Positions 1 to 6,079 are shown, counted from the first letter of the stretch. The stretch: DNA of 6,079 nucleotides from Sneathiella sp. (GCA_002732675.1 NVRR01000200.1:1-6079); one strand, 5' to 3'. Program-made: numbers and translations. The notes: generated from the sequence alone by a model not told the origin.

Positions 1-1205
1 AGTGCCGCCAATCCCAAATTGACTTTCGTGCCTGTCAGCACCGGGCCGGATATAGTGTAGGATTTTTCTTCAACCTGCAAAACATCACATACGACTTCAA
101 GCCGGGGCCCGGATTTATCGGAACTATAGCCACCAATTGAAATGACCGCTCTATTTCCAACGCCAAACTGCTCGGCCATTTTGGCGGCCTGACTATCATA
201 AAGAAATGGCACAGCGGCGTTTGCTGCACCTTGTGTGATTAGTTCTTGTAGAACGTATGTCGAGTCATTCAGTCGGTCCGCATGTTCAAGTAAGACAATG
301 GGTTTTCTTACGCTATCCGATAACGCGAGGGCCTTCGCCACCCCTGCCTGCACAGTATAAATTTCTTCCGGCCGGTAAAGAGCATGACGTTCGTTCCAAA
401 TCCGATCACTTAAATACTTGGCAAATTTTTCAGCCTCTTGTTTTCCTTTTCCGCTGACGACAATAACGGAGAATCCCGTATTAGGCGCATCAGCATAGGA
501 GAAGCCGGCCATTATTGAAATGTCCAGGAAATGCTCTGATTCAACTTCAAACTTACGCGCTTGAGCAAGGATATCCGACAACGGTGACAATGCTGTTGCG
601 CTGAAAATACTTGGAACCATGACGTTAGGTCGCGCAATAAACATTTGCGGGTCCAGTTCTTCTTTCAAGATAGATGCCATGCAGGCGGCGGCACGGCGCC
701 CGGTGTCTCCCATATCTGTATGGGGTGATTTTTGATAGGCGAATGCTGCTGTAGCTTGTTCAAGGGTGCTGGTATCAATATTACCGTGATAGTCGAAGGC
801 AACGACGATCGGTTTATCAGGGCCGACAGCTTTGCGGACCTTTTCCAAAATGTATTTTTCTGGGTCAGGATAGCTCGGCGCCCAGGATGCGCCATGTAAT
901 TGAAGAAGAACGCCGTCTATCTCGCCAATTTGAGAAAGACCTGACGCAATCTCATCCGCATATTTTTCAACGGCTCTATCTTCCGCCGGCCCTAATGCTC
1001 CAAGGAATGCATAGACCAATGGTTTGATCTCGATAGCCTCTTTGCAACAAACATCGATCATTCCACCGATGACAGTGTTCGTATCCGTTAATTCTGAAAT
1101 TATCATGTCTGAGCGGAAAGCGTGTTTCTCAAAATCTTCATATGTTGATATTTGCGAAAGAAAACTGACTGACTCAATATGGAATCCGGCGAGGGCAAGA
1201 CGCAT
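1..1205 (-). CDS. M81 family metallopeptidase (MlrC-like hydrolase), C-terminus cut by window edge
   Basis: The frame is open from an ATG at 1205 to the left edge (401 codons seen), with no internal stop. It begins MRLALAGFHIES, matching the family's usual opening around a conserved GFhhE-like motif. Further family landmarks are LQLHGA (residues 102-106), a D-x-H motif in AFDYHGN (D138, H140) and SPHTDMGDTG (H162, D164); these D/H residues are the likely zinc ligands, by analogy with MlrC, the linearized-microcystin hydrolase. Members are usually near 490-500 residues, so about 90-100 C-terminal residues should lie outside; the end is a window limit, not a mutation. The start is supported by GGAG at 1213-1216, seven bases upstream. 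No signal peptide is visible, so it should be cytoplasmic. It diverges from the TRAP genes, hinting that it processes the imported compound. True substrates of most M81 proteins are unknown; microcystin degradation should not be assumed. Confidence 0.9.
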   Translation of the reverse strand, partial: MRLALAGFHIESVSFLSQISTYEDFEKHAFRSDMIISELTDTNTVIGGMIDVCCKEAIEIKPLVYAFLGALGPAEDRAVEKYADEIASGLSQIGEIDGVLLQLHGASWAPSYPDPEKYILEKVRKAVGPDKPIVVAFDYHGNIDTSTLEQATAAFAYQKSPHTDMGDTGRRAAACMASILKEELDPQMFIARPNVMVPSIFSATALSPLSDILAQARKFEVESEHFLDISIMAGFSYADAPNTGFSVIVVSGKGKQEAEKFAKYLSDRIWNERHALYRPEEIYTVQAGVAKALALSDSVRKPIVLLEHADRLNDSTYVLQELITQGAANAAVPFLYDSQAAKMAEQFGVGNRAVISIGGYSSDKSGPRLEVVCDVLQVEEKSYTISGPVLTGTKVNLGLAA

Positions 1206-1212
1206 TACAAAG

Positions 1213-1216
1213 CTCC
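1213..1216 (-). promoter_or_regulatory. Ribosome binding site of the M81 gene
   Basis: On the minus strand GGAG lies seven bases before the ATG at 1205, which fixes the start codon. No other start with comparable spacing occurs nearby. Confidence 0.7.
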
Positions 1217-1222
1217 AAGGCA

Positions 1223-1240
1223 TTTATGTATTTGCATAAA
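1223..1240. promoter_or_regulatory. 18-base palindrome, candidate operator in the divergent control region
   Basis: TTTATG (1223-1228) and CATAAA (1235-1240) are perfect inverted arms around a six-base spacer. The site sits 18-35 bases upstream of the M81 start codon, just beyond its ribosome binding site. On the minus strand a possible -35-like TTGAAT (1252-1247) precedes it, so the palindrome would overlap the -10/start region, as a repressor site would. AT-rich DNA yields such repeats by chance, and no regulator gene is in the window to match it with. Confidence 0.35.
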
Positions 1241-1286
1241 GTATCCATTCAATCTGCCGATAACGGAAATTACATTTTAGAAGTCA

Positions 1287-1316
1287 TTGATAATAATTTT
1301 GCATGAGAAATAGATT
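1287..1316 (+). promoter_or_regulatory. Weak candidate promoter for the TRAP genes
   Basis: TTGATA at 1287-1292 resembles a sigma-70 -35 box and TAGATT at 1311-1316 matches four of six -10 positions, with an 18-base spacer. This would leave a leader of about 115 bases before the binding-protein gene. The region is AT-rich and other placements are possible, so only the general location of a plus-strand promoter in 1206-1438 is reasonably likely. Confidence 0.22.
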
Positions 1317-1397
1317 TATATGCATTTTACGAAGTTCAACAAAAGTGCGAGCTTGTAATTTCAACGAGGGAGTAAAATCTCGAATTAAATTCCGAGC

Positions 1398-1410
1398 TGC
1401 TTTTCAAGCA
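1398..1410 (+). other. Small hairpin in the leader of the TRAP binding-protein gene
   Basis: TGCTT (1398-1402) pairs perfectly with AAGCA (1406-1410) across a TTC loop, 15 bases before the ribosome binding site. Just upstream, CTCG (1379-1382) and CGAG (1393-1396) could pair as the arms of an imperfect 18-base palindrome. No riboswitch class is recognisable; the structures may be incidental or may affect mRNA stability. Confidence 0.2.
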
Positions 1411-1425
1411 AGTTCATATCTAATC

Positions 1426-1430
1426 GGAGG
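1426..1430 (+). promoter_or_regulatory. Ribosome binding site deciding the binding-protein start
   Basis: GGAGG sits eight bases before ATG 1439. A competing ATG at 1432 is only one base away from the GGAGG and opens a different frame that lacks any recognisable product, so 1439 is the start. Confidence 0.8.
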
Positions 1431-1438
1431 CATGATAA

Positions 1439-2398
1439 ATGAATTTTCTTTCCAAGACTTTGGTCACCATGATGATGACATGTGCTGGCGCACAATTTGC
1501 GCTCGCAGAGGATAAGCAACTCAATATGGGTGGGTCGACCAATACGTCTGGTTTTTATCCATACTATACGGCTATCGCCAACTCTGTTTCAAACGCAAAT
1601 GATGATATCAATGTTACTGTCGTGTCTTTGGGCGGCTTTGTTAAAAATGACAAGGCTATGCAGAAAGGTGAAATGGCTTTTGGCGGAACGTCCGCAAATA
1701 TCCTCGCGGATGCAGAGGCTGCTGGCTTTGATAAATATCGCGTTCTTTGGTGGGCGGTTCCCTCTTTTCAGAACATAATGGTTAGGAAAGACGCTGGCAT
1801 CAAAACCATGTCGGACCTAAATGGAAAATGTTTTAATGTAGGTGTTCCCGGGTCCTCTGCGTCAAAACTAATGATTGAGTCCCTTAAAACCATCAATGTG
1901 CAGCCAAAAATTCAACTTTCTGATTCAAAAAGCGCAATTAATTCTATCCGCGATGGTCGTTGTTTAGGACAGATCAAGACCATGGGTGGAAAGACGCTCG
2001 ATGCGGCATCTGCTGCGCTCAACGTGACAACCCCTCTGTGGCCAGTCGGCTGGACGGAAGAAGAAAAAACCAAGATTAAGAAAGATATTCCCTGGGTGAC
2101 CTTTGGCACTGTTAAAGAAGGTATTGTTGAGGGGGCGCCAGCCTACGACGTTTCAGTTGGCTGGATTGGGTTTACGGCTACCAGCGATATGGATGAAGAA
2201 ACCGGCTACAAAATCGTCAAAGCCATGTGGGAAAATATTGATGACCAGGCGGCCGCCTTTAAAGGCGTTGCTGGCAAAAACATCCCGCAAATTACCATTG
2301 AAACCTCGACAACACCACTACATGCCGGTGCCGTGAGATACTACCGCGAGATTGGTTTGGACGTGCCGGAAAACCTGGTTCCGAAAGAAATGAAATAA
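1439..2398 (+). CDS. TAXI family TRAP transporter solute-binding protein
   Basis: This 319-residue protein is the periplasmic receptor of a TRAP transporter: it captures a solute and delivers it to the membrane permease encoded next. Residues 1-23 form a Sec signal peptide (charged start, hydrophobic core, cleavage expected after ALA, A23|E24). The mature chain opens with GGSTNTSGFYPYYTAIANSV (31-50), the TAXI N-terminal ligand-binding segment. VGVPGSSASKL (134-144) is the family's G-x-P-G-S-x-S/T hinge motif, and PLHAGAVRYYREIG (293-306) is the typical C-terminal signature. Length agrees with the family. Known TAXI receptors bind dicarboxylates, glutamate/glutamine or other small acids; the ligand here cannot be deduced. 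C15 is not in a lipobox, so a soluble periplasmic protein is expected. The gene is followed by a strong hairpin terminator, which should make it more abundant than the permease. Confidence 0.95.
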   Translation: MNFLSKTLVTMMMTCAGAQFALAEDKQLNMGGSTNTSGFYPYYTAIANSVSNANDDINVTVVSLGGFVKNDKAMQKGEMAFGGTSANILADAEAAGFDKYRVLWWAVPSFQNIMVRKDAGIKTMSDLNGKCFNVGVPGSSASKLMIESLKTINVQPKIQLSDSKSAINSIRDGRCLGQIKTMGGKTLDAASAALNVTTPLWPVGWTEEEKTKIKKDIPWVTFGTVKEGIVEGAPAYDVSVGWIGFTATSDMDEETGYKIVKAMWENIDDQAAAFKGVAGKNIPQITIETSTTPLHAGAVRYYREIGLDVPENLVPKEMK

Positions 2399-2420
2399 GG
2401 CAAGCTTCTCCTGCCTGTCG

Positions 2421-2476
2421 AGGCCATGACGCGAATAAAATACCTCTCCATTTTCTCGCGTCATGGCCTTTTTTTT
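2421..2476 (+). terminator. Intrinsic terminator/attenuator between TRAP receptor and permease genes
   Basis: A 14-base left arm (2421-2434) is perfectly complementary to the right arm (2456-2469), and a run of eight T residues (2469-2476) follows. Inside the loop, AAAAT (2437-2441) can pair with ATTTT (2450-2454), extending the structure beyond a small bulge. This has every feature of a rho-independent terminator. It lies 22 bases after the receptor stop codon and 19 bases before the permease start, so partial read-through is the likely route to permease expression unless an unseen promoter exists. Confidence 0.9.
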
Positions 2477-2482
2477 ATTAAC

Positions 2483-2486
2483 GGAG
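2483..2486 (+). promoter_or_regulatory. Ribosome binding site deciding the permease start
   Basis: GGAG lies nine bases before ATG 2496. An in-frame ATG at 2463 would add 11 residues, but it lies inside the right arm of the terminator hairpin and has no ribosome binding site, so 2496 is preferred. Confidence 0.75.
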
Positions 2487-2495
2487 ATATTGGTA

Positions 2496-4439
2496 ATGTC
2501 CAGTCATTCGCATGTAGACCAAGAGCCGCAGACAGAAACCGTTTCTGTTATTGAGGGCCCGCGCCATCGAAACCTGTCGCCCCGCCTTTCACTGGTCATA
2601 AAAATAATCGTCATCGGTGTTTATGGTTTCGTTGCGTATACAACAGTCTTTGGACAGCTCCCGAATATTCAACAATATTCCGTTATCCTGTTTTTATGTT
2701 TGGCGATGGGATTTATCTTTCTACCCGCGTCAGCGAAAGCACGCGATAAGGTTGCCTGGTATGATTGGCTTGGCATCGTTCTCGTCGGCGCGGCGTGTTT
2801 GAATGTATTCGTAAATTACTGGCCTATCATGCTGCAGGAGCATATTGCCGGACCCCTGGATTACTTTTTGGGCGTCGTCATGATCGTCTCCTCTGCGGAG
2901 CTGGCGCGCAGATCCATCGGGAACAGTTTTGCAATTCTCATTGTTCTTTTCACTTGCTACGCACTCTTTGGTCATCTCATTCCGGGGAAGCTTGGTCATG
3001 GAGGGGCAAGCTGGCAATCCGTCCTGGACATGCTTTATCTATCGACTAATGGGATGTGGGGGTTGCTGACTGATATATTCTCAAGTCTGCTTATATTATT
3101 CATTATGCTTGGGGCGGCCATGCTGGCAACCGGCGTAAGCGATACTTTTATGGATTTGGCAAAATATATCGGGGGGCGGTTCCGGGGTGGCCCTGCGAAG
3201 ATCTCGGTGATTTCATCTGCTCTTATGGGGTCGATCACGGGATCCTCCGTCACCAATGTGGCAATGACGGGGACCATAACGATCCCCATGATGAAGCGCC
3301 TCGGTTACAAGCCTGAAGTTGCTGCTGGTATTGAAGCGACGGCCTCATCCGGTGGGCAAATCACGCCGCCACTCATGGGTGCGGGGCTGTTTCTGATGGC
3401 TGAAATGCTGGAAGTGCCGGTACAGACCGTCATGGTATTGGCAATTGCGCCCGCGCTTCTGTTTTATCTATCAGTATTGAGCGCGGTACATTTTGACTCC
3501 GCTCGAGAAAATATCAAAGCTCTCCCCAAAGAGGAAATTCCTGCTGGCGCCAGTTTTCGGTCTCCGAAAGTATGGCTTCCGGTCACGGTCCCTTTCGTCG
3601 TTTTGATTAGTATGATCGTAAATGGAAATTCAATCTATTTGTCCGTTCTATATACGATCGCAGCAATGATCACTGTCTTCCTGGCGTTATCTTCGTCCTT
3701 TAGTGAAATCAAGGAAAAGGCCCTGAAAGTAATTTCGGCGCTTGCTGATTCAGCAGAATCCCTCATTTCAATGGCGGCCCTCATTGTTGCAGCCGGTATT
3801 CTTGTCGGCGTTATAAGTTATCTCGGTATCGGGATTAAATTTTCAGGTCTCATTCTGGATATTGGGGGCGGGAGTTTGATTCCAACCCTTCTGCTTGCGG
3901 CTGTCGTTGTCATGATAATGGGTATGGGGATTCCGACGACTGCCGCCTATGTTCTGGCTGTATCTGTCGTTATCGTGGCGTTTAAGAAACTGGGTGTGGG
4001 CGAATTGCAGACCCATATGTTCTTGTTCTACTTTGCGACGCTGTCCGCGATAACGCCCCCCGTCTGCGGCGCCGTTTTCGTGGCCGCCAATATTGCCAAA
4101 GCGCCCTGGCTTAAAGTCGCGGGTCATACAATGCGTTTTGCATCTATCAAATACCTCATGCCGTTTCTCTTTATCTTTCATCCCGGACTGTTGATGGAAG
4201 GCGATATCACGGATATCCTTTTCACCTTGGGCTGTGTGACAATTGGCACCTTCTTTCTGAGTGCCGGGTTTTCAGGCTATCTTTTGATGACGCTGAGTAC
4301 ACCGCTCAGAATTATCGTCATTATGTTGTCGATTATGGCCATGTGGCCAGATACAATACTGGCACTGATTGGGATAGCCGGCTGTATTGCGTTTGTCGGT
4401 ATGAATTTTATTCAGGCGCGGAGGCATATAGTCATCTAG
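2496..4439 (+). CDS. TRAP transporter fused permease subunit (DctQM type, TAXI-associated)
   Basis: This 647-residue inner-membrane protein imports the solute handed over by the TAXI receptor, driven by an ion gradient as in other TRAP systems. A polar N-terminus (1-30) is followed by about four or five hydrophobic segments (roughly 33-163) corresponding to the small DctQ subunit, then by the large DctM-type domain. The latter shows the hallmark GSITGSSVTNVAMTGT (245-260), then YKPEVAAGIEATASSGGQ and ITPPLMGAG (271-297), and in the second half MGMGIPTTAAYVLA (475-488) and LSAITPPVCGAVFVAANIA (516-534). Fusion of Q and M domains is standard for TAXI systems, and the length fits. The stop codon TAG is part of a CTAG at 4436-4439 that directly borders an IS relic, so the last few residues could have been altered by that insertion. 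All conserved motifs are intact. Confidence 0.96.
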   Translation: MSSHSHVDQEPQTETVSVIEGPRHRNLSPRLSLVIKIIVIGVYGFVAYTTVFGQLPNIQQYSVILFLCLAMGFIFLPASAKARDKVAWYDWLGIVLVGAACLNVFVNYWPIMLQEHIAGPLDYFLGVVMIVSSAELARRSIGNSFAILIVLFTCYALFGHLIPGKLGHGGASWQSVLDMLYLSTNGMWGLLTDIFSSLLILFIMLGAAMLATGVSDTFMDLAKYIGGRFRGGPAKISVISSALMGSITGSSVTNVAMTGTITIPMMKRLGYKPEVAAGIEATASSGGQITPPLMGAGLFLMAEMLEVPVQTVMVLAIAPALLFYLSVLSAVHFDSARENIKALPKEEIPAGASFRSPKVWLPVTVPFVVLISMIVNGNSIYLSVLYTIAAMITVFLALSSSFSEIKEKALKVISALADSAESLISMAALIVAAGILVGVISYLGIGIKFSGLILDIGGGSLIPTLLLAAVVVMIMGMGIPTTAAYVLAVSVVIVAFKKLGVGELQTHMFLFYFATLSAITPPVCGAVFVAANIAKAPWLKVAGHTMRFASIKYLMPFLFIFHPGLLMEGDITDILFTLGCVTIGTFFLSAGFSGYLLMTLSTPLRIIVIMLSIMAMWPDTILALIGIAGCIAFVGMNFIQARRHIVI

Positions 4440-4710
4440 GGTCTGTGGATATTTAGCGTCGTGCTATGATCATTGCTGCAATATTCCAAGTTGCATCAAA
4501 GCTTGTTTCTGTCTTGTCATACCCGGTATTCACGCCTTTGAACTCTTTGATTTTTCTGAAATAATTCTCAACGAGATGGTGCTATTTATAAGCCTCTTTA
4601 TCCTGTGAAATTTAGACTTTCCGATTGCGCTTTGCCGAAATGGCAACCGACCAGCCGTTTCTAAGAAACGAGTTACGCCGAAAATATACTTATCTCGGCA
4701 GTTCAAACTT
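4440..4710 (-). pseudogene. IS5-family transposase 3' remnant, inactivated by stop codons
   Basis: Minus-strand translation of 4692-4453 gives the tail of a DDE transposase in one continuous frame: VAISAKRNRKV, then KEAY, HLVENYFRKIKEFKGV, NTGYDKTETSFDATWNIAA and a natural stop at 4453-4455. This follows the C-terminal pattern of IS5-type enzymes (usually IPxKxNRKV, YKxRHLIEN, RYDKT), including the Y-(2)-R-(3)-E-(6)-K signature, with the expected Glu at 4567-4569. Three in-frame stops (4690-4692, 4612-4614, 4582-4584) interrupt it, and the signature Arg reads as His (4579-4581), so it cannot make an active enzyme. The N-terminal two-thirds and the far inverted repeat are missing. Similarity fades beyond about 4710. 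GGTCTGTGG just after the permease stop may be the surviving terminal inverted repeat, which I infer rather than recognise. The rest of 4711-4763 holds only a weak hairpin. Confidence 0.83.
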
Positions 4711-4742
4711 AGACCACCTCTATCACTCCATAACCTTTAAAT

Positions 4743-4757
4743 CGGGCGTATAGCCCG
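4743..4757 (-). terminator. Weak hairpin after the enolase-superfamily gene
   Basis: CGGGC (4743-4747) and GCCCG (4753-4757) form a perfect five-base stem with a five-base loop, starting seven bases beyond the gene's stop codon. On the minus strand it is followed by ATTTAAAGG, a poor T-tract, so it may be an inefficient terminator or incidental. Confidence 0.35.
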
Positions 4758-4763
4758 TAACTT

Positions 4764-5867
4764 TCACTTGACGGTCATGACAGGCTCGCCAAGCACATTG
4801 AAGTCCGGCGTGATGCCCAAACCCGGACGATCTGCGGCGGTCATGCGGCCGTTAATCCGCTGCGGAGCGCCGGTGGCGATGGTGACGGTGCCATAGGAGT
4901 TAAAATCCGTCGCCGAAAAGCAAAATTCTTCCGGTGTTGAACGGGCGAGATGGGCAATGGCCGCCGTGGTGATATCGCCGCCCCAGGTGTCCTCAATGGT
5001 CATCGGAATGCCGGACGCGACACAAAGGTCGCGCATCAGCCGCGCTTTCGTCAGCCCGCCGACTTTCGATATTTTCAGATTGATGCAATCCATGGCATCT
5101 TCAGCAATCCCCCGGACCAAAGTCCCTGCCCCGTCAATAACCTCATCGAGAATAAAAGGGAGCGCTGTCCGCCGCCGGATCGACACAGATTCTTCATAGG
5201 TTAGGCATGGCTGCTCGATATAGACATCAAGGCCTGCAACCGCGCCGACGACCCGCGCCGCTTCATGCCGGGTCCAGCCAGTATTGGCATCGGCAACCAG
5301 AAGATCACTCCTCTTCAGCACCGCCCGCGTCGCATGGATGCGGTCAATATCGTCATTGGCATCACCCCCGACCTTCAACTGGAATTTCGTATAGCCCTCG
5401 GCGCTGTAAACCTCGATCTTGGCCGCCATTTTCTCTGGACTCTCCTGAGAGATAGCGCGGTAAAGGGCGACATCATCCTGCATGGCACCGCCAAGCAAAG
5501 AATATACCGGCTGATTGGTCACCTTGCCCAGAATATCCCAGCAGGCAATATCGATAGGCGCCTTGGCATACGGGTGCCCACGAAGCGCCCGATCCATGCG
5601 ATGGTTGATAACATTCAAGGCCAACGGGTCGGCTCCGATGAGATGCGGCGCCAGTTCCAACAATCCGGCCCGAACTCCCTTGGCATAGGAGGGCAGATAG
5701 GTTGAGCCGAGCGGGCAGCATTCTGCATATCCGGTGACGCCTTCATCGGTTTCAATGGCAACGACGGTGCTGTCAAACACGTCGACAAAATTGCCGTTGG
5801 ACCAGCTATAGCGACCTTCTTTCAACGGCAAGTCCACTTGCCAGGCTTTAATAGCGGTAATTTTCAT
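4764..5867 (-). CDS. Mandelate racemase/muconate lactonizing family enzyme, probably cis-3-hydroxy-L-proline dehydratase type
   Basis: The 367-residue protein is a complete enolase-superfamily enzyme, abstracting a proton alpha to a carboxylate held by Mg2+. After the N-terminal capping domain (about 1-125, with [14 protein letters not shown] at 51-64) the barrel carries the Lys base in QLKVGG (K165), metal ligands D193 (VADAN), E218 (YIEQP) and D241 (ILDEV), the opposite Lys base K265 (NLKISKVGG) and EDTWGGD (292-298). No catalytic residue is missing. The overall pattern resembles 4-hydroxyproline betaine 2-epimerase and cis-3-hydroxy-L-proline dehydratase; the segment [10 protein letters not shown] (318-327) and the racemase-family neighbour favour the dehydratase, an assignment made from memory without alignment. 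The start at 5867 is set by GGAG (5874-5877) six bases upstream; extending the frame to 6059 would run through the neighbouring gene. It is probably cotranscribed with that gene, ten bases away. Confidence 0.92.
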   Translation of the reverse strand: MKITAIKAWQVDLPLKEGRYSWSNGNFVDVFDSTVVAIETDEGVTGYAECCPLGSTYLPSYAKGVRAGLLELAPHLIGADPLALNVINHRMDRALRGHPYAKAPIDIACWDILGKVTNQPVYSLLGGAMQDDVALYRAISQESPEKMAAKIEVYSAEGYTKFQLKVGGDANDDIDRIHATRAVLKRSDLLVADANTGWTRHEAARVVGAVAGLDVYIEQPCLTYEESVSIRRRTALPFILDEVIDGAGTLVRGIAEDAMDCINLKISKVGGLTKARLMRDLCVASGIPMTIEDTWGGDITTAAIAHLARSTPEEFCFSATDFNSYGTVTIATGAPQRINGRMTAADRPGLGITPDFNVLGEPVMTVK

Positions 5868-5873
5868 TTTTTT

Positions 5874-5880
5874 CTCCTTA
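5874..5880 (-). promoter_or_regulatory. Ribosome binding site overlapping the upstream stop codon
   Basis: TAAGGAG on the minus strand contains both the TAA stop of the racemase-family gene (5880-5878) and the Shine-Dalgarno sequence of the next gene. Ribosomes finishing the first gene would be placed at the second start, which indicates translational coupling within an operon. Confidence 0.8.
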
Positions 5881-6079
5881 AACGACGACAAAGCCGTGGG
5901 CGTACGGATCTCGGTCGTCAATAAAAATGGTGTTGAGGCCCGTGACACGAGCCCAGCCTCCGATGGAGGGGATAATCGCGTCGATATCACCAACTTTCGT
6001 TGCCCTCTCAACCCGTCCCTTAAACAGCGAGCCAATAATGCTTTCATGAATGAACTCATCGCCGACCGCCAAATCGCCA
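5878..6079 (-). CDS. Proline racemase family enzyme (hydroxyproline 2-epimerase or 3-hydroxyproline dehydratase), C-terminal end only
   Basis: Sixty-six C-terminal residues are visible before the TAA stop; the gene continues beyond the right edge. [20 protein letters not shown] followed by GRVE, then [16 protein letters not shown] and [12 protein letters not shown], are the conserved closing segments of the family, including the D-P-[FY]-x-x-G-[FY] ending. Family members epimerise proline or 4-hydroxyproline with a Cys pair, or dehydrate trans-3-hydroxyproline when the second Cys is replaced by Thr. That diagnostic residue lies a short distance upstream of the visible part, so the activity cannot be decided here. 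The downstream partner, an enolase-superfamily enzyme of the hydroxyproline group, supports a role in hydroxyproline catabolism. The protein is expected to be cytoplasmic. The apparent TTG start at 6072 is simply an internal Leu codon, since the frame stays open to the edge. Confidence 0.9.
   Translation of the reverse strand, partial: GDLAVGDEFIHESIIGSLFKGRVERATKVGDIDAIIPSIGGWARVTGLNTIFIDDRDPYAHGFVVV

Noticed and set aside
1..1205. Microcystin-degradation (mlr) locus.
   Set aside because: Only an M81-type gene is present; no MlrA, MlrB or MlrD partners are seen, and M81 proteins are widespread with other roles.
1439..1510. Possible lipoprotein anchoring of the TAXI receptor through C15.
   Set aside because: The residues before C15 (MMMT) do not form a lipobox, and a normal Sec cleavage site follows at A23.
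1303..1515. Small plus-strand frame of 70 codons before and overlapping the binding-protein gene.
   Set aside because: It has no recognisable motif and overlaps the signal-peptide region of the real gene in another frame; treated as a chance frame in control DNA.
2463..2495. Eleven-residue N-terminal extension of the permease from ATG 2463.
   Set aside because: This ATG sits inside the terminator hairpin without a ribosome binding site, while ATG 2496 has GGAG at proper spacing.
3843..4181. 112-codon minus-strand frame opposite the permease.
   Set aside because: Antisense shadow of conserved DctM membrane segments; its composition, rich in His, Arg and Asn, is typical of a spurious frame.
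1439..4439. Assigning the TRAP system to hydroxyproline or proline betaine uptake.
   Set aside because: It is convergent to the hydroxyproline genes, separated by an IS relic and of different composition; no ligand-determining residue can be read with confidence.
5265..5705. 146-codon plus-strand frame opposite the enolase-superfamily gene.
   Set aside because: It is antisense to well-conserved barrel residues, has no family features and is explained by GC-rich codons of the real gene.
4764..6059. Extended 431-residue reading of the enolase-superfamily gene starting at 6059.
   Set aside because: The extra 64 residues overlap the racemase-family gene in another frame and show no family similarity; the Shine-Dalgarno at 5874-5877 fixes the start at 5867.

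Overview
The window reads as proteobacterial DNA, most likely from an alphaproteobacterium (low-confidence inference from the protein families, the TAXI TRAP transporter with a fused DctQM permease, and the hydroxyproline-type enzymes). All reading frames that matter are intact except for one insertion-sequence relic in the middle.

Layout. (1) Positions 1-1205, minus strand: a gene for an M81 (MlrC-like) metallohydrolase, open to the left edge and so lacking its C-terminus here. (2) 1206-1438: a 233-base divergent intergenic region with an 18-base palindrome and repeated TTTGCAT elements, probably the control region for the genes on both sides. (3) 1439-2398 and 2496-4439, plus strand: a complete TAXI-type TRAP transporter, made of a periplasmic binding protein and a fused membrane permease. 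A strong intrinsic-terminator hairpin lies between the two genes and probably sets a high binding-protein to permease ratio. (4) 4440-4763: a decayed IS5-family transposase 3' end on the minus strand, with three in-frame stop codons, directly abutting the permease stop codon. (5) 4764-5867 and 5878-6079, minus strand: an enolase-superfamily (mandelate racemase/muconate lactonizing) enzyme of the cis-3-hydroxy-L-proline dehydratase / hydroxyproline-betaine epimerase group, and just upstream the C-terminal end of a proline racemase/hydroxyproline epimerase family enzyme.

How the parts may work together. The TRAP genes and the M81 gene diverge from one control region, which suggests import of a small organic anion, amino acid derivative or small peptide-like compound that the M81 enzyme then hydrolyses; the substrate cannot be read from the sequence. 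The right-hand pair is a separate, convergent operon for hydroxyproline-type compounds, entering from beyond the right edge. Whether the transporter serves that operon is open: the two blocks differ in base composition and are separated by an IS relic. I see no CRISPR array, RNA gene, phage gene or clear anti-phage system. The best leads for novelty are the M81-TAXI TRAP pairing, the internal terminator and the exact specificity of the enolase-superfamily enzyme.
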